Origin: JAFAHD01 sp035654355 | GTDB lineage: Bacteria > Vulcanimicrobiota > Vulcanimicrobiia > Eremiobacterales > Eremiobacteraceae | DNA length: 64,000 nt | NCBI GenBank assembly: GCA_035654355.1 | Contig: DASRXC010000132.1 | Span: 1 to 64,000 of the forward strand | Direction of reading: 5' to 3' | In this document: positions 28,523 through 38,282 of the stretch, piece after piece | Layout of the letters: each line of letters starts with the position of its first letter | Numbering within the stretch: position 1 is the first letter of the stretch | Made by a program: the position numbers and the translations under genes | Notes under the pieces: generated by a model | Database searches by the model: none | What the model was told of the DNA's origin: nothing | The model's input: the letters and a program-made list of their open reading frames with translations, nothing else

Positions 28523-29644
28523 CTAGAACGTCACGAACTTGCCGTTATGAACCGTCAGCACGACGCCATCACCGGCCGCGTCGCGATCCGACGTGAACGA
28601 GAAGGCGCCGAGCACGGTGTTCACCGGCTTCATCGTCTTCAACGCCGTGCAGACGTCGCTCGGCGAGAACGACTTGGCCGCGGACAGCGCGTTCTCCATG
28701 ATCTGCGCCGCGGCGAACGCTTGCGCTGCGAATTGATCGGGATCTTTGAGGAAGCGCACGCGATACGCCTGAACGAAGTCGATGTTCCCCGGCGTGCCTG
28801 CGCCGATCGCCCACGCGGCGCCGACGACAACGCCTTCGGCCGCGCCGCCCGACAGGCTGTACACCTGTGGCGAGTTCAAGCCGTTGCCGCCGACGATGTG
28901 CGCTTTGATTCCCAGCGTGTGCGCGTCGGCCACTATGTGGCCGGCTTCGACCGCGAGCGCCCCGACGAACAGCAGATCGGGATTGGCGGCCTTGATGTTG
29001 GTCAACTGCGCTTGGAAGTCGACGTCGCCCTTTGAGAACGTCTGCGTCGACACGATCTTGATGTGCTGCGCATCGAGCGCCGCCTTGGCCACGTCGTAGT
29101 CGGTCTTCGTGAACGCGTCGTCGTTGCCGTAGATGATCGCGGCCGTCTTCACCTTGTCACGCGCGATCACGGCCTTGAGCGCGTGCGGCACGACTGCCGC
29201 TTCGGTCAGCGAGTTGCGGAAGACGCACGGGCCCATTGCCGTGACTCCGTTTGCGGTATTCGAGATGCCGAGCACCGGCATGCCGGCGGCGACGGCAATC
29301 GGATCTGTCGCGAACGCTTCGCTTGAGAGCGTCGGCCCGACGATCGTCACGACCTTACCACCGGTCGTGAAGGTCTGGAACAGGTTGACCGCTTGGCCCT
29401 TCTGCGAGGCCGCATCTTGGATGTCGAAGGTCAGGCGCACGCGCCCATTTTTATTGACGTAATCCTGGCCGAGCTGCAGGCCGTTCTTCTGACCGTCGCC
29501 GTACAAGCCAGCCGAGCCGCTGGTGTCAAGCACCGCTCCAACGGTCGCATCGCCGCCGGCTGCACGTGCGGGCAGCGGAATGGAGCCGCCGACCAACAGC
29601 GCGGCGGAAGAAATAAGGAAGAACGCACGAATAGAGCGGTGCAT
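28523..29644 (-). CDS. livK: Periplasmic ligand-binding protein of the Liv importer
   Basis: The 373-residue periplasmic-binding protein (type 1 fold) has a signal peptide MHRSIRAFFLISSAALLVGG. Landmarks are LDTSGSAGLYGDGQKNGLQL, KVVTIVGPTLSSEA and YGNDDAFTK. ATG 29644 is chosen because GAAAGGCG lies at good distance; a frame start at 29671 is less likely. The ligand may be aromatic rather than a branched-chain amino acid, given the divergent benzoate-CoA-ligase-like gene. Confidence 0.9.
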   Translation of the reverse strand: MHRSIRAFFLISSAALLVGGSIPLPARAAGGDATVGAVLDTSGSAGLYGDGQKNGLQLGQDYVNKNGRVRLTFDIQDAASQKGQAVNLFQTFTTGGKVVTIVGPTLSSEAFATDPIAVAAGMPVLGISNTANGVTAMGPCVFRNSLTEAAVVPHALKAVIARDKVKTAAIIYGNDDAFTKTDYDVAKAALDAQHIKIVSTQTFSKGDVDFQAQLTNIKAANPDLLFVGALAVEAGHIVADAHTLGIKAHIVGGNGLNSPQVYSLSGGAAEGVVVGAAWAIGAGTPGNIDFVQAYRVRFLKDPDQFAAQAFAAAQIMENALSAAKSFSPSDVCTALKTMKPVNTVLGAFSFTSDRDAAGDGVVLTVHNGKFVTF

Positions 29645-29739
29645 CTGCTTCACGCCTTTCTTGCGGACCAAATGAATGGCGGATAGCTACGCGCCGGCGC
29701 ATGGGGCGACCTCCAGAATCGCCGGTGGGGAGGCAACCG
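29645..29739. promoter_or_regulatory. Divergent promoter region between liv operon and CoA ligase
   Basis: The 95 bp must drive both directions. GGGGAGG about eight bases before 29740 is the ligase Shine-Dalgarno. No regulator gene is adjacent and no clear palindrome is seen. Confidence 0.35.
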
Positions 29740-31341
29740 ATGGCAGCCGTCGCTCAGGTGCCCGACGCGTTCAACGCGGCGCAGCATTTCGTCGACCGTA
29801 ACGTCGAGCAAGGGCGCGCCGGCAAGGTCGCTGTCGAATGCGGCGACCAGCGGCTGACGTACGGCGATGTCCTTGCCAGCGTCAACCGCTGCGCGAACGC
29901 GCTCGTCTCGCTCGGGATCACGCCTGAGCAGCGCGTCACGCTCCTGCTGCCGGACTGTCCGGACTTCATCCATTGCTTCTTCGGCGCAATGAAGACCGGC
30001 GCGATCGCCGTGCCATCGAACACGCTGCTCAAGCCGCACGATTACCGCTATATGCTCGAGGACAGCCGCGCCCGCGTGCTCGTCGTATCGACCTCTTTGT
30101 GGCAATCGGTCGCGCCGATCGTGCGCGACTTGCGCTACCTCAGCGTCGTCGCAGTCGTGGACGACGCAGGTACGGGCATGCCGGAGGACGCGCCGGTCGC
30201 ATTGGTCGATTTCCATCAAGCGCTTGCCGCAGCTTCGCCGGAGTTCAGCCCGTTTGACACCAGCAAAGATGATGCGGCGTTTTGGTTGTACAGCTCGGGA
30301 ACGACGGGCTTTCCAAAAGGCACGATCCACCTCCACCACGACATGGTCTTCTGCTGCGACACGTTCGGCAAGCACGTGCTCGGCATCCGTGAGAGCGATC
30401 GCACGTTTTCGGTGGCCAAACTCTTTTTCGCCTATGGCCTTGGGAACGCGCTCTACTTCCCGTTCGGCGTTGGTGCGACGACGATATTGTATCCGGGGCG
30501 GCCGCTACCCGATGTCGTGCTCGAGATCGCCTCAAAATCCAAGCCGACGATTTTCTACGCCGTTCCGACCGCGTATGCCGCGATGCTCGACGTCGCCGAT
30601 GGTCCCGCTCGCTTCGACTTGTCGTCCGTCCGTTTCGGGGTGTCCGCGGGTGAAGCGTTGCCGGCCGATATCTACCGCCGCTGGAAAGCGGCGTTCGGTT
30701 TTGACATCATCGACGGGATCGGATCGACTGAAGCCGCGCATATGTTCATCTCCAACCGGCCAAGCGCGATCAAGCCGGGCTCTTCCGGCCAGATCGTGGA
30801 GGGCTACGATGCGCGAATCGTGGACGCGGACGGCGCGCCGGTACCAATCGGCGCGACCGGGCGGCTGCAGATCTCTGGCGACAGCGTTGCGGCCGGATAT
30901 TGGAACCGCCACGAGAAAACCAAGTCGACGTTTCTAGGCGAGTGGCTAGACACTGGCGACACGTACCGCCTCGATGAGGACGGCTACTATTGGTACGCAG
31001 GCCGCAGCGACGACATGCTCAAGGTCGGTGGGCAGTGGGTGTCGCCGGTCGAAGTCGAGAGTACGCTAATCGAACATCCAGCAGTGCTCGAGGCGGGCGT
31101 CGTCGGCGTACCCGACGAGCACGATCTCATCAAGCCGGTCGCGTACGTGGTGCTGCGACGCGGGCAAATTTCGTCAGATGCACTGGCCAACGAGCTGCAA
31201 GGCTTTGTCAAAGAGCGTCTCGCCCAGTACAAGTATCCGCGCGAACTGCATTTTCTCGACGAGTTGCCGAAGACCGCCACGGGTAAGATCCAGCGCTTCA
31301 AACTGCGCGAGCTCTCTAAGAAGAACACGCAATCGGCGTAA
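29740..31341 (+). CDS. Benzoate-CoA ligase-family AMP-forming enzyme
   Basis: Activates a carboxylate (probably benzoate or a related aromatic acid) to its CoA thioester. The 533 residues have the adenylation motifs YSSGTTGFPKGTIH (A3), GIGSTEAAHMF (A5), WLDTGDTYRLDEDGYYWYAG (A7) and the C-terminal catalytic Lys in PKTATGKIQRFKL (A10). FFAYGLGNALYFPFGVGAT is typical of benzoate-CoA ligases. The start is ATG 29740 behind GGGGAGG. Confidence 0.85.
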   Translation: MAAVAQVPDAFNAAQHFVDRNVEQGRAGKVAVECGDQRLTYGDVLASVNRCANALVSLGITPEQRVTLLLPDCPDFIHCFFGAMKTGAIAVPSNTLLKPHDYRYMLEDSRARVLVVSTSLWQSVAPIVRDLRYLSVVAVVDDAGTGMPEDAPVALVDFHQALAAASPEFSPFDTSKDDAAFWLYSSGTTGFPKGTIHLHHDMVFCCDTFGKHVLGIRESDRTFSVAKLFFAYGLGNALYFPFGVGATTILYPGRPLPDVVLEIASKSKPTIFYAVPTAYAAMLDVADGPARFDLSSVRFGVSAGEALPADIYRRWKAAFGFDIIDGIGSTEAAHMFISNRPSAIKPGSSGQIVEGYDARIVDADGAPVPIGATGRLQISGDSVAAGYWNRHEKTKSTFLGEWLDTGDTYRLDEDGYYWYAGRSDDMLKVGGQWVSPVEVESTLIEHPAVLEAGVVGVPDEHDLIKPVAYVVLRRGQISSDALANELQGFVKERLAQYKYPRELHFLDELPKTATGKIQRFKLRELSKKNTQSA

Positions 31342-31357
31342 GGTAGTAGAGGCGTAA

Positions 31358-31377
31358 GCTCGCGTTATCCCGCGAGC
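31358..31377. terminator. Convergent hairpin between CoA ligase and hemL
   Basis: GCTCGCG (31358-31364) pairs with CGCGAGC (31371-31377). It covers the hemL stop and lies 16 bp after the CoA ligase stop. There is no U-tract, so termination strength is uncertain. Confidence 0.4.
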
Positions 31378-32648
31378 GCTTCACCTATCGCAAGGACCGT
31401 GCGCGCGATATCTTCTTCTGTGTGCGCCGCGGTCAAGAACATGACTTCCATGTTTGATGGCGGCAGCATGATGCCGCGCTCTAACATCCTCCAATAATAT
31501 CGCGCGTATGCGTCCCCGTCCGCCTGGGAGGCTTCGGCGCAATTGCGCGGTGGCGCGCCGGATCTGAAGGCGAAATCGACGATTGAGCCGAGCTGCACGA
31601 CAGGGTAGTCGAGGCCGGCCGCCTCGATCGCCCTCCGCGCACCCTCAGCCAATCGGCGTCCGAGTGAGTCGAGCCGGTCGTAAAATCCACTATCGCGATG
31701 AAGTTCGTCGAGAAACGCGTGCGCGGCTGCGACGCAGACGGGGTTGCCCGAGAACGTGCCGCCCTGAAAAACGCCTCCAGCCGGTGCAAGAACTTCCATG
31801 ATATCCGCACGCCCGCCAAATGCTGCGATCGGCAACCCGCCGCCAAGGGTCTTGCCGACGCACGTGATATCCGCGTCCACGCCACACCGAGCTTGAGCAC
31901 CTCCGGTCCCGAAACGAAACCCCGTGATCACTTCATCAAAGATCAGCAGCGTGCCGGTACGATCGCATGCAGCGCGCACCGCCTGCAGATAGCCCGGCTC
32001 GGGTAGGACGAGGCCCATATTCGCCGCGACCGGCTCGATGATCACTGCGGCTGCGGATCGGTCGCTCAGCGCCCGTTCAAGCGCACGTGCATCGTTGTAC
32101 TCCACGATCGTGACACCGGCGACAGCACCGTGCGGCACACCGCACTGTATCGTTGGCACAGACGCGGATGATGCGCCCGCCGAGAAGATCATCTCGTCGG
32201 AGTGTCCATGATAGCAGCCACGCAATCGCACGATCCGCTCTCGGCCGGTGAACGCGCGCGCGACGCGCACGGCGCTCATGCACGCTTCGGTGCCCGTGTT
32301 GACAAAGCGCAGGCGCTCGATGCTCGGCATCAATGCGCAGATGCGCTCCGCAAGCCGAACTTCTTCGGGATGAGTGGCGCCGAAAACAGTGCCGGCGCGC
32401 AAGGCCGACTCTACCGCGGCCGTCACAGACTGATCGGCGTGGCCGAGCAGCACGGGTCCGTACGCGCAGACATAGTCGATGTATTCGTCGCCGTCGACGT
32501 CGGTGACGCGTGCGCCGCGTGCGCGCGAGATGACGGGAGGCGGCGCGCCCATCGGCGCGCCCGCGCGGACGGGCGAATCGACGCCGCCCGCGAGAAAGCG
32601 TTGCGCTCGCGCGAACAGCTCGGCGCTGCGGGTTGAAGCGGCGCGCAC
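31365..32648 (-). CDS. hemL: Glutamate-1-semialdehyde 2,1-aminomutase
   Basis: PLP enzyme making 5-aminolevulinate in the C5 haem pathway. The 427-residue length is typical. GGVDSPVRAG near the N-terminus, the PLP Lys in CVGKTLGGGLPIAAFGG, and FQGGTFSGNPVCVAAAHA are family signatures. GTG start at 32648, 10 bp after the M50 protease stop. Confidence 0.94.
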   Translation of the reverse strand: MRAASTRSAELFARAQRFLAGGVDSPVRAGAPMGAPPPVISRARGARVTDVDGDEYIDYVCAYGPVLLGHADQSVTAAVESALRAGTVFGATHPEEVRLAERICALMPSIERLRFVNTGTEACMSAVRVARAFTGRERIVRLRGCYHGHSDEMIFSAGASSASVPTIQCGVPHGAVAGVTIVEYNDARALERALSDRSAAAVIIEPVAANMGLVLPEPGYLQAVRAACDRTGTLLIFDEVITGFRFGTGGAQARCGVDADITCVGKTLGGGLPIAAFGGRADIMEVLAPAGGVFQGGTFSGNPVCVAAAHAFLDELHRDSGFYDRLDSLGRRLAEGARRAIEAAGLDYPVVQLGSIVDFAFRSGAPPRNCAEASQADGDAYARYYWRMLERGIMLPPSNMEVMFLTAAHTEEDIARTVLAIGEALAG

Positions 32649-32658
32649 GGCAGTGGGT

Positions 32659-33867
32659 CTAGAGCGGCTTGTCGGCGGGCGTCGCGGCCGGCTCGCGCTC
32701 GCGCCCGCCCGGCATCAGCCGCTTGAGCTGGGCCAACGAGATCGCTTGTGAGTTGCCGAGCGTTTCGATCATCTCGACATAGCGCGTCATGTCTTCTTGG
32801 CGCACGAGGCCGATGTACTCGCCGAGCTCGTCGACGACGATGACGCAGCGCAGCGGACTGACAGGCACGGCTGCGGTGAGCACGACCGCATCGCATTCCG
32901 CGTCGAACGTGGGCAGGCCGCCGGTGCGCGACATGATCGTCGAGATCGGTGTGGTGTCGGCATCGTTTTGCGGCACGCGCGCGACGTCGACGTCAGATAC
33001 GAGACCGGCGAGGCGCTCACCGAACAGCACCGCGATCACGCGCGAAGACGCGCCACCGCGCAAGATCGCAGCCGCCGACGCGACTGAATCCGAGGTCTGC
33101 AACACCGGCACGTCACGGGCACAGAGATCTTTGACGGTCAGTCCCTCGAGTGCGGTGCGCATGATGATCGTTCGATACGCGCTTTCTGCAAGACCGGCAA
33201 GCAGCCAGCCGATCAGCACGACCCACATGCCGGCGATGACGTTGACGTCACCGCGCAAGAGCAGCCACACGCCGGCGCCGGCAATCAGATATGCGAACGC
33301 TTTGCCCGCCGTCGCTGCGCGGCGCGTCGCAGAGACGACGTTGCCGGTCAGCTTCCAAAGCACTCCGCGCAGTACCATGCCGCCGTCCATCGGATAGCCG
33401 GGAATCGCGTTGATCGCGAACAGCAAGGCGTTGGCCGAGGCGAGATTCAGCAGCAAGAGCGCCGCCTGCGAGTTCGCCGTCCAAATAGCGGCGCCGATCG
33501 CGAAGAACACCCCCGCGAGCAGTGCGCTGGCAGCCGGACCGGCCAGGCCGATCGCGATATCGTCGTCGGGCTCGCTGCGCACGCCGCCCACGTGCGCCAG
33601 GCCGCCGAACAGGTATAAGGTGACGCTTGAGACGATGAGCCCGCGGCTGCGGGCGACAAAGGCGTGTCCCATCTCGTGGGCAAGAATGGACAGCACGAGC
33701 AACCCCGAGACGATGATGGCGACCGCCAGCCGCTCTGGGATACCGGCCGCCGGCGTAACCGCTGGGAGATACCCGTAGGCCAGGACGCTGGTGAGCGCGC
33801 CAAAGACGATCAGGGTCGAATAGTGGGCGCGGATTTCGATGCCGGCCAGGCGGCCCAAGGTCATCAT
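32659..33867 (-). CDS. M50 site-2 protease with CBS pair
   Basis: 402-residue intramembrane metalloprotease. The zinc motif HEMGH lies in LSILAHEMGHAFVARSRG at about residue 64, and the third ligand motif NAIPGYPMDGG at about 150. The C-terminal part (about 235-375) contains two CBS-like repeats (TVKDLCARDVPVLQ, ISTIMSR) that often bind adenylates. Such proteins may cleave membrane-bound regulators; no anti-sigma partner is nearby. Confidence 0.9.
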   Translation of the reverse strand: MMTLGRLAGIEIRAHYSTLIVFGALTSVLAYGYLPAVTPAAGIPERLAVAIIVSGLLVLSILAHEMGHAFVARSRGLIVSSVTLYLFGGLAHVGGVRSEPDDDIAIGLAGPAASALLAGVFFAIGAAIWTANSQAALLLLNLASANALLFAINAIPGYPMDGGMVLRGVLWKLTGNVVSATRRAATAGKAFAYLIAGAGVWLLLRGDVNVIAGMWVVLIGWLLAGLAESAYRTIIMRTALEGLTVKDLCARDVPVLQTSDSVASAAAILRGGASSRVIAVLFGERLAGLVSDVDVARVPQNDADTTPISTIMSRTGGLPTFDAECDAVVLTAAVPVSPLRCVIVVDELGEYIGLVRQEDMTRYVEMIETLGNSQAISLAQLKRLMPGGREREPAATPADKPL

Positions 33868-33988
33868 ATGCGGTCGACCGGCTTCGGCAGCCCTGTAACG
33901 AAACCCGTGGTGGTCCGGTCAGACTGAACAGGAGGGAGTTGCTCACGCTTCCTCCATTTTGTTTTCGCGGGACAACGTAGACGGCTGG
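33868..33988. promoter_or_regulatory. Divergent region between M50 protease and lipid kinase
   Basis: AGGAGGGA occurs near 33930 on the plus strand but about 55 bases before the chosen kinase start, so it is either a ribosome site for a different start or coincidental. No clear promoter is seen. Confidence 0.3.
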
Positions 33989-34936
33989 ATGAAGCCGGAC
34001 GTTGTGTCTGTTGGTGTTCGAGGCGCGGCTGGAACAAGGCCCTACGTCATCGTTGCAAACCGCTTTGCAGGGCGTGGTCGCGCGCGCGGTTTGCTCGGTC
34101 GAGTGGCATCGGCGCTTGGCGGTCCGCCTGGCGCAGTCATCGAGTCGGATCTGTCGCCGGCGTTCGCGACGCACCTCAACGATGCGATCGGATCGGTCGG
34201 CGGCTCGCCGCTGATCGTCTGCGTCGGCGGCGACGGCACTGCATCGCTCACGTTCGACGCATTGGCGACGCCGGACGCCGCGATTCTTGCATTCGTCCCT
34301 TGCGGTTCGGCGAACGATCTTGCGTGGACGCTCGGCATCCAAAATATTTCTGACGCGTTGAGCGTGTTGCGCGGCGGCGTCGAGCGTCCGATCGATTACG
34401 GCTTGGTCGAGCGCAGGCGCTTCCTCAATTGCGTCGGCATGGGGCTCGATGCGGAAGTCGCCGCGATCGCCGCGCGCATCCGCCGGCGTGGCTGGGCGAA
34501 AGGCTTTTCCTATTACCTCGCCGCGCTGCGCGGTCTACTGATGGTCAAACCGCTGGCTGCGACCATCCGCACGCTCGAGTACGAAGTCGAACTTCCCGAT
34601 CTTGTGATGCTCACCGTCGGCAATGGCGGTTGGTACGGCGGCGGATTTCGCGGCGCGCCGCGTGCGGAGCTCGACGACGGCGTGTTCGATTGCTACGCGT
34701 TTCGCGACGTTCCCGGACTGCCTGCTCGCCTGGCGCTCATGCGCCGCATCCGAGCGGGCGAGCATCCAGGTGAACCACACGTGATCGAGATGCGCACGCA
34801 GTCGATCGACGTCTCGTTCTCGCGCCCGGTCGCCATGCACGTCGATGGCGAGCTGATGCCAGTCCAACGCGCACATATCGAAATCGTGAAGCGCGGAACG
34901 CGGGTGCTGGTGCCCCCGAGGGCTCCAGCCGGCTAG
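33989..34936 (+). CDS. Diacylglycerol kinase-family lipid kinase
   Basis: 315-residue DAGK-catalytic-domain protein. The nucleotide-binding motif VCVGGDGTASLTFDAL lies near residue 75, preceded by VIVANRFAGRGRARG. FVPCGSANDLAWTLGI is the second signature. The start is uncertain: ATG 33989 is used, a TTG at 33959 is in frame. It converges with the SBP operon and overlaps its last gene by 4 bp. Confidence 0.85.
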   Translation: MKPDVVSVGVRGAAGTRPYVIVANRFAGRGRARGLLGRVASALGGPPGAVIESDLSPAFATHLNDAIGSVGGSPLIVCVGGDGTASLTFDALATPDAAILAFVPCGSANDLAWTLGIQNISDALSVLRGGVERPIDYGLVERRRFLNCVGMGLDAEVAAIAARIRRRGWAKGFSYYLAALRGLLMVKPLAATIRTLEYEVELPDLVMLTVGNGGWYGGGFRGAPRAELDDGVFDCYAFRDVPGLPARLALMRRIRAGEHPGEPHVIEMRTQSIDVSFSRPVAMHVDGELMPVQRAHIEIVKRGTRVLVPPRAPAG

Positions 34937-36597
34937 TCCATCACCCATTCCCACGAGTTCCAGAACGACGACGTCGCCGGCGACGGTAAATAATTGTGGA
35001 ACCGATCGGTGATGACGTCGAGACGCCGGTCGTGGAACACGAAGATCGTCGGCACCTGCTCGACGAGCTCATGCTCGATGATGGAATACTGCGCGGTGCG
35101 CTGTCCTTGGTCGAACGTGGCGAGCGCCGCTTTCTCGGCATCGTCAAGCTTCTTGTCGCACCAGAACATGTTGTTCTGACCGGCGGGCGGGAACTGATCG
35201 CAGGCGTACAGCGACGAGTTGTCTGGGTCCACGCCCGAAACCCAACCGAAGTAGCCCAACTGGTACTTGCCGGAGTTGAGGATGCCGCCGGCTTGCTGCG
35301 ATCCGAAGTAGAGCGGCGCGGGGTAGACCTTTTGGTTGAGGATGATGCCGATATCGCGCAGCCGGGCTGCCGCGACAGAACCGATTTTCGAGCCCAAGAC
35401 GTTGCCGCTGATATAGGAGAACTGCAACTCGAGCTTCTCGCCGTTCTTCTCGCGCACGCCATCAGGGCCGACTTTCCAGCCTGCCTCGTCGAGGAGCGCG
35501 CGCGCCGCAGCGGGATTGTTGTCGTACACTGGGAGATCGTGCGGAAACGCCCAGCTGTACGGCGCTATATCGCTGTTCGCGGCTTGATAGACGTCGTAAG
35601 TGAGATCGTGTGCCATCGCTTTGCGGTCGAGCGCATACTCAATCGCCTTGCGCACGCGCAGATCCGCTAAGATCGGGTCCTTGAAGTTGAAATCGATGTG
35701 CCCGAAGACGTTTTGATCGGAGATGATGGCTTTGTAGCCGGGTATTTTCACGAGCTGCTCGTACTCGTTCGGGTCCGCGCGGAACCACGCGTCGATCTCG
35801 TGCGTTTGGAGCAAGACTCTGATCGTCGTCGTGCTGGCGACGAAGCGGAAGACGATCTGCGAGAGTTTGGGCGGTCCGCGCCAGTAGCCGGGATTCGCGA
35901 TCAGCGTGATGTGATCGCCGTGCTGCCACTCGGTGATTTTGAACGGTCCTGAGCCGACCGGCAGCGAGTTGAACGGGACTTGATTGATGTTCGGATACTG
36001 CGCGAGTATGTGCGCGGGCAGAATCGGTTCCTGTCCCTGTTGCCCCATGAAGTACGCGATGATGGGCGAGAAGACGCGTTTCATGTGGACGACCACCGTG
36101 TAGTCGTCGGGAGCGTCAACCGACGCGATCTGATCGTAACCGGTGCGCACCTGCACGTTGTTCGCCGGATTCATGATCGCGTGGAACGTGAAGACGACGT
36201 CCTTTGCGGTGAGCGGCTGGCCATCTTGCCATTTGATGCCGTGGCGCATGTGATAGGTGATCGTCAGTCCATCTTTGCTGACACCGCCATTGGCCAGCGT
36301 CGGAACTTCAAGCGCAGCCTCGGGGACGAAATTCTGTTTGTCGTCGACGTTGAAGAAAAACGTGAACGCGAGGTATTCGAGATCCGCGGTCACGATCTGC
36401 GTGCTGAGCAGTGGGTTGAGCGAATCCGGCTCTGAGATGTCTGCGTAGCGCAGAACGCCAGGGACGCCGCCACCGCCGCCGGGCGTCGTCGTGCTTTGCG
36501 AGACCTTCGTGCAGCCGGCGATCGTTGTTGCAGCGATCGCGACCGCCAGCGCGACTCGGATCCGGTCGCTCCAACGCGATGGCGTCGTTCGTTTCAT
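34933..36597 (-). CDS. Peptide-binding lipoprotein (SBP family 5), copy 1
   Basis: 554-residue extracytoplasmic solute-binding protein. The signal ends in a lipobox TIAGC, then TKVSQSTTTPGG. Family signatures include LRYADISEPDSLNPLL, TYHMRHGIKWQDGQPLTAKD and LPVGSGPFKITEWQHGD. The ATG at 36597 overlaps the stop of the upstream copy as ATGA; the longer frame is a shadow of that copy. It is the third tandem copy in transcription order. No permease or ATPase is adjacent. Confidence 0.9.
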   Translation of the reverse strand: MKRTTPSRWSDRIRVALAVAIAATTIAGCTKVSQSTTTPGGGGGVPGVLRYADISEPDSLNPLLSTQIVTADLEYLAFTFFFNVDDKQNFVPEAALEVPTLANGGVSKDGLTITYHMRHGIKWQDGQPLTAKDVVFTFHAIMNPANNVQVRTGYDQIASVDAPDDYTVVVHMKRVFSPIIAYFMGQQGQEPILPAHILAQYPNINQVPFNSLPVGSGPFKITEWQHGDHITLIANPGYWRGPPKLSQIVFRFVASTTTIRVLLQTHEIDAWFRADPNEYEQLVKIPGYKAIISDQNVFGHIDFNFKDPILADLRVRKAIEYALDRKAMAHDLTYDVYQAANSDIAPYSWAFPHDLPVYDNNPAAARALLDEAGWKVGPDGVREKNGEKLELQFSYISGNVLGSKIGSVAAARLRDIGIILNQKVYPAPLYFGSQQAGGILNSGKYQLGYFGWVSGVDPDNSSLYACDQFPPAGQNNMFWCDKKLDDAEKAALATFDQGQRTAQYSIIEHELVEQVPTIFVFHDRRLDVITDRFHNYLPSPATSSFWNSWEWVMD

Positions 36598-38282
36598 TTC
36601 ATCTCCCATTCCCACGTGTTCCAGTTGCTCGTCGTGGCCGGCGCCGGCACGAAGTTCTTGAAACCGTCGGCCGTCACGAAGATCTGCCGCTGGAAATACA
36701 GCACGATGGTGACCGCTTGCGATGCGATCTCCTTTTGGATTATCGAATAGTACGGTTTGCGGGCGCGCTGATCGTATGATGAGAGGGCCCCGACCTCGGC
36801 GCGGTCGAGCTTCGGATCGGACCACCAGAGCGCGTTCTCACCGGCTGGCGAGATGTTCCAGGTCGCGTACAACGACTCGTCTCCACCCGGATCTGCCCCG
36901 GTCACCCACGAGTACAGGGCCGACTCGTACTTGCCCGCCTGGATGATGCCGCCGCGCTGGTAGCTGTCGAAGAACAGCGCGGTCGGATAATTCTTGATCG
37001 ACGCGTCGACGCCGATCTTGCGGAAATCGGATTGCAGGATCTGCTCGACCGCTTCGGGCGTTTTCGCGCCCGCCGCAGCGCTGATGTTGAAGGCTAGACG
37101 CTGTCCATCTTTGACGCGGATGCCATCGTCGCCCAGCTTCCAGCCGGCGTCGTCAAGCATGCGGCTCGCGGCCGCCGGATCGTAGTCGTAGTGAGGTACA
37201 TCTGGTTCGTATGCCCACGATAGCGGCGGAAGATCTGAGTACGCGACGACGTACACATCGTGCGTGACGTCGTGCACGATCCGCTTCCGGTCGACCGCCA
37301 TCGCTAGCGCGCGCCGCACGCGCACATCCTGGAAGATCGGATCCTTCTGGTTGAGATCGAGGTGCGCATATACAAGCGCCGGCGACAGCTGCACGCGGAA
37401 GCCCATCGCCGACAACTTTTGGATCTGTGGATACAGATCCGAAGGCGCACGGAACCACGCGTCGACCTCATGCGTCTGCAGCTGGGTCATAATCGTCGTC
37501 TCAGATGGGATGATCTTATAGATGATGCGCTTGAGTTTAGGCGGCCCGCGCCAATACAGCGGATTGGCTTCCAGCTCGACGCGATCTCCATGCACCCAGC
37601 GCACGAACTTGAACGGGCCGGTGCCCACAGGGTTCGTGTTGAACGGCACTTGATTGAGGTTTGGGTACTTCTCGAGTAGGTGCGCAGGCAGCACCGGGTA
37701 GAGGCCGGTCTCGGCGAAATACGTCGTGAGGGCCGCCGCGTAGATCTTCTTGAGATGGATACGCACCGTGTACTTGTCGGGCGCATCCACGGAAGCGATG
37801 CGGTCCCAGCCGTTGCGCGATACGAGATTGTTGTCGGGGTTCAAAATCGCGTGGACGGTGAACACAACGTCGTGCGAGTCGAACGGCGCGCCGTCATGCC
37901 ACTTCACTCCATGACGCAGGTGGTAGGTGAGCGTGAGGCCGTCCTTACTGATGCCGCCGTTCTGATAGCTGGGCACGACGGTCGCGAGCTCCGGTATTAA
38001 GCGCATCTTGTCGTCGAGGTTGAAGAAAAAGCCGAAGATGAACATGTCCATGTCGGTGCCGACCGCGGTAAGGCGGAGCAGCGGATTCATGGAGATCGGC
38101 TCTTCGATGTCGGCGTAGCGAAGCGTGCCCGGAATCGTGCCGGCCTGACTGATGGGCGCGGTGCTTTGCGAGATCTTGCTGCACCCGACGAGCACGAGCG
38201 CGGCACATGCGCACAGCGCGGCCGAGTACAAACGACCGCGCGAACGACGCCGTTGGCCGGCGCTTGCTATTTCATCTCCCAT
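36594..38282 (-). CDS. Peptide-binding lipoprotein (SBP family 5), copy 2
   Basis: 562-residue paralogue of its neighbours. The signal ends VLVGC, followed by SKISQSTAP. It has LRYADIEEPISMNPLL, TYHLRHGVKWHDGAPFDSHD and NPVGTGPFKFVRWVHGD. The ATG at 38282 lies inside the end of the preceding copy (16 bp overlap). C-terminus NTWEWEMK is shared with copy 3. Confidence 0.9.
   Translation of the reverse strand: MGDEIASAGQRRRSRGRLYSAALCACAALVLVGCSKISQSTAPISQAGTIPGTLRYADIEEPISMNPLLRLTAVGTDMDMFIFGFFFNLDDKMRLIPELATVVPSYQNGGISKDGLTLTYHLRHGVKWHDGAPFDSHDVVFTVHAILNPDNNLVSRNGWDRIASVDAPDKYTVRIHLKKIYAAALTTYFAETGLYPVLPAHLLEKYPNLNQVPFNTNPVGTGPFKFVRWVHGDRVELEANPLYWRGPPKLKRIIYKIIPSETTIMTQLQTHEVDAWFRAPSDLYPQIQKLSAMGFRVQLSPALVYAHLDLNQKDPIFQDVRVRRALAMAVDRKRIVHDVTHDVYVVAYSDLPPLSWAYEPDVPHYDYDPAAASRMLDDAGWKLGDDGIRVKDGQRLAFNISAAAGAKTPEAVEQILQSDFRKIGVDASIKNYPTALFFDSYQRGGIIQAGKYESALYSWVTGADPGGDESLYATWNISPAGENALWWSDPKLDRAEVGALSSYDQRARKPYYSIIQKEIASQAVTIVLYFQRQIFVTADGFKNFVPAPATTSNWNTWEWEMK

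Noticed and set aside
33248..34342. 364-codon minus-strand frame spanning the M50 protease start and the lipid kinase
   Set aside because: It covers parts of two convincing genes in another frame or strand.
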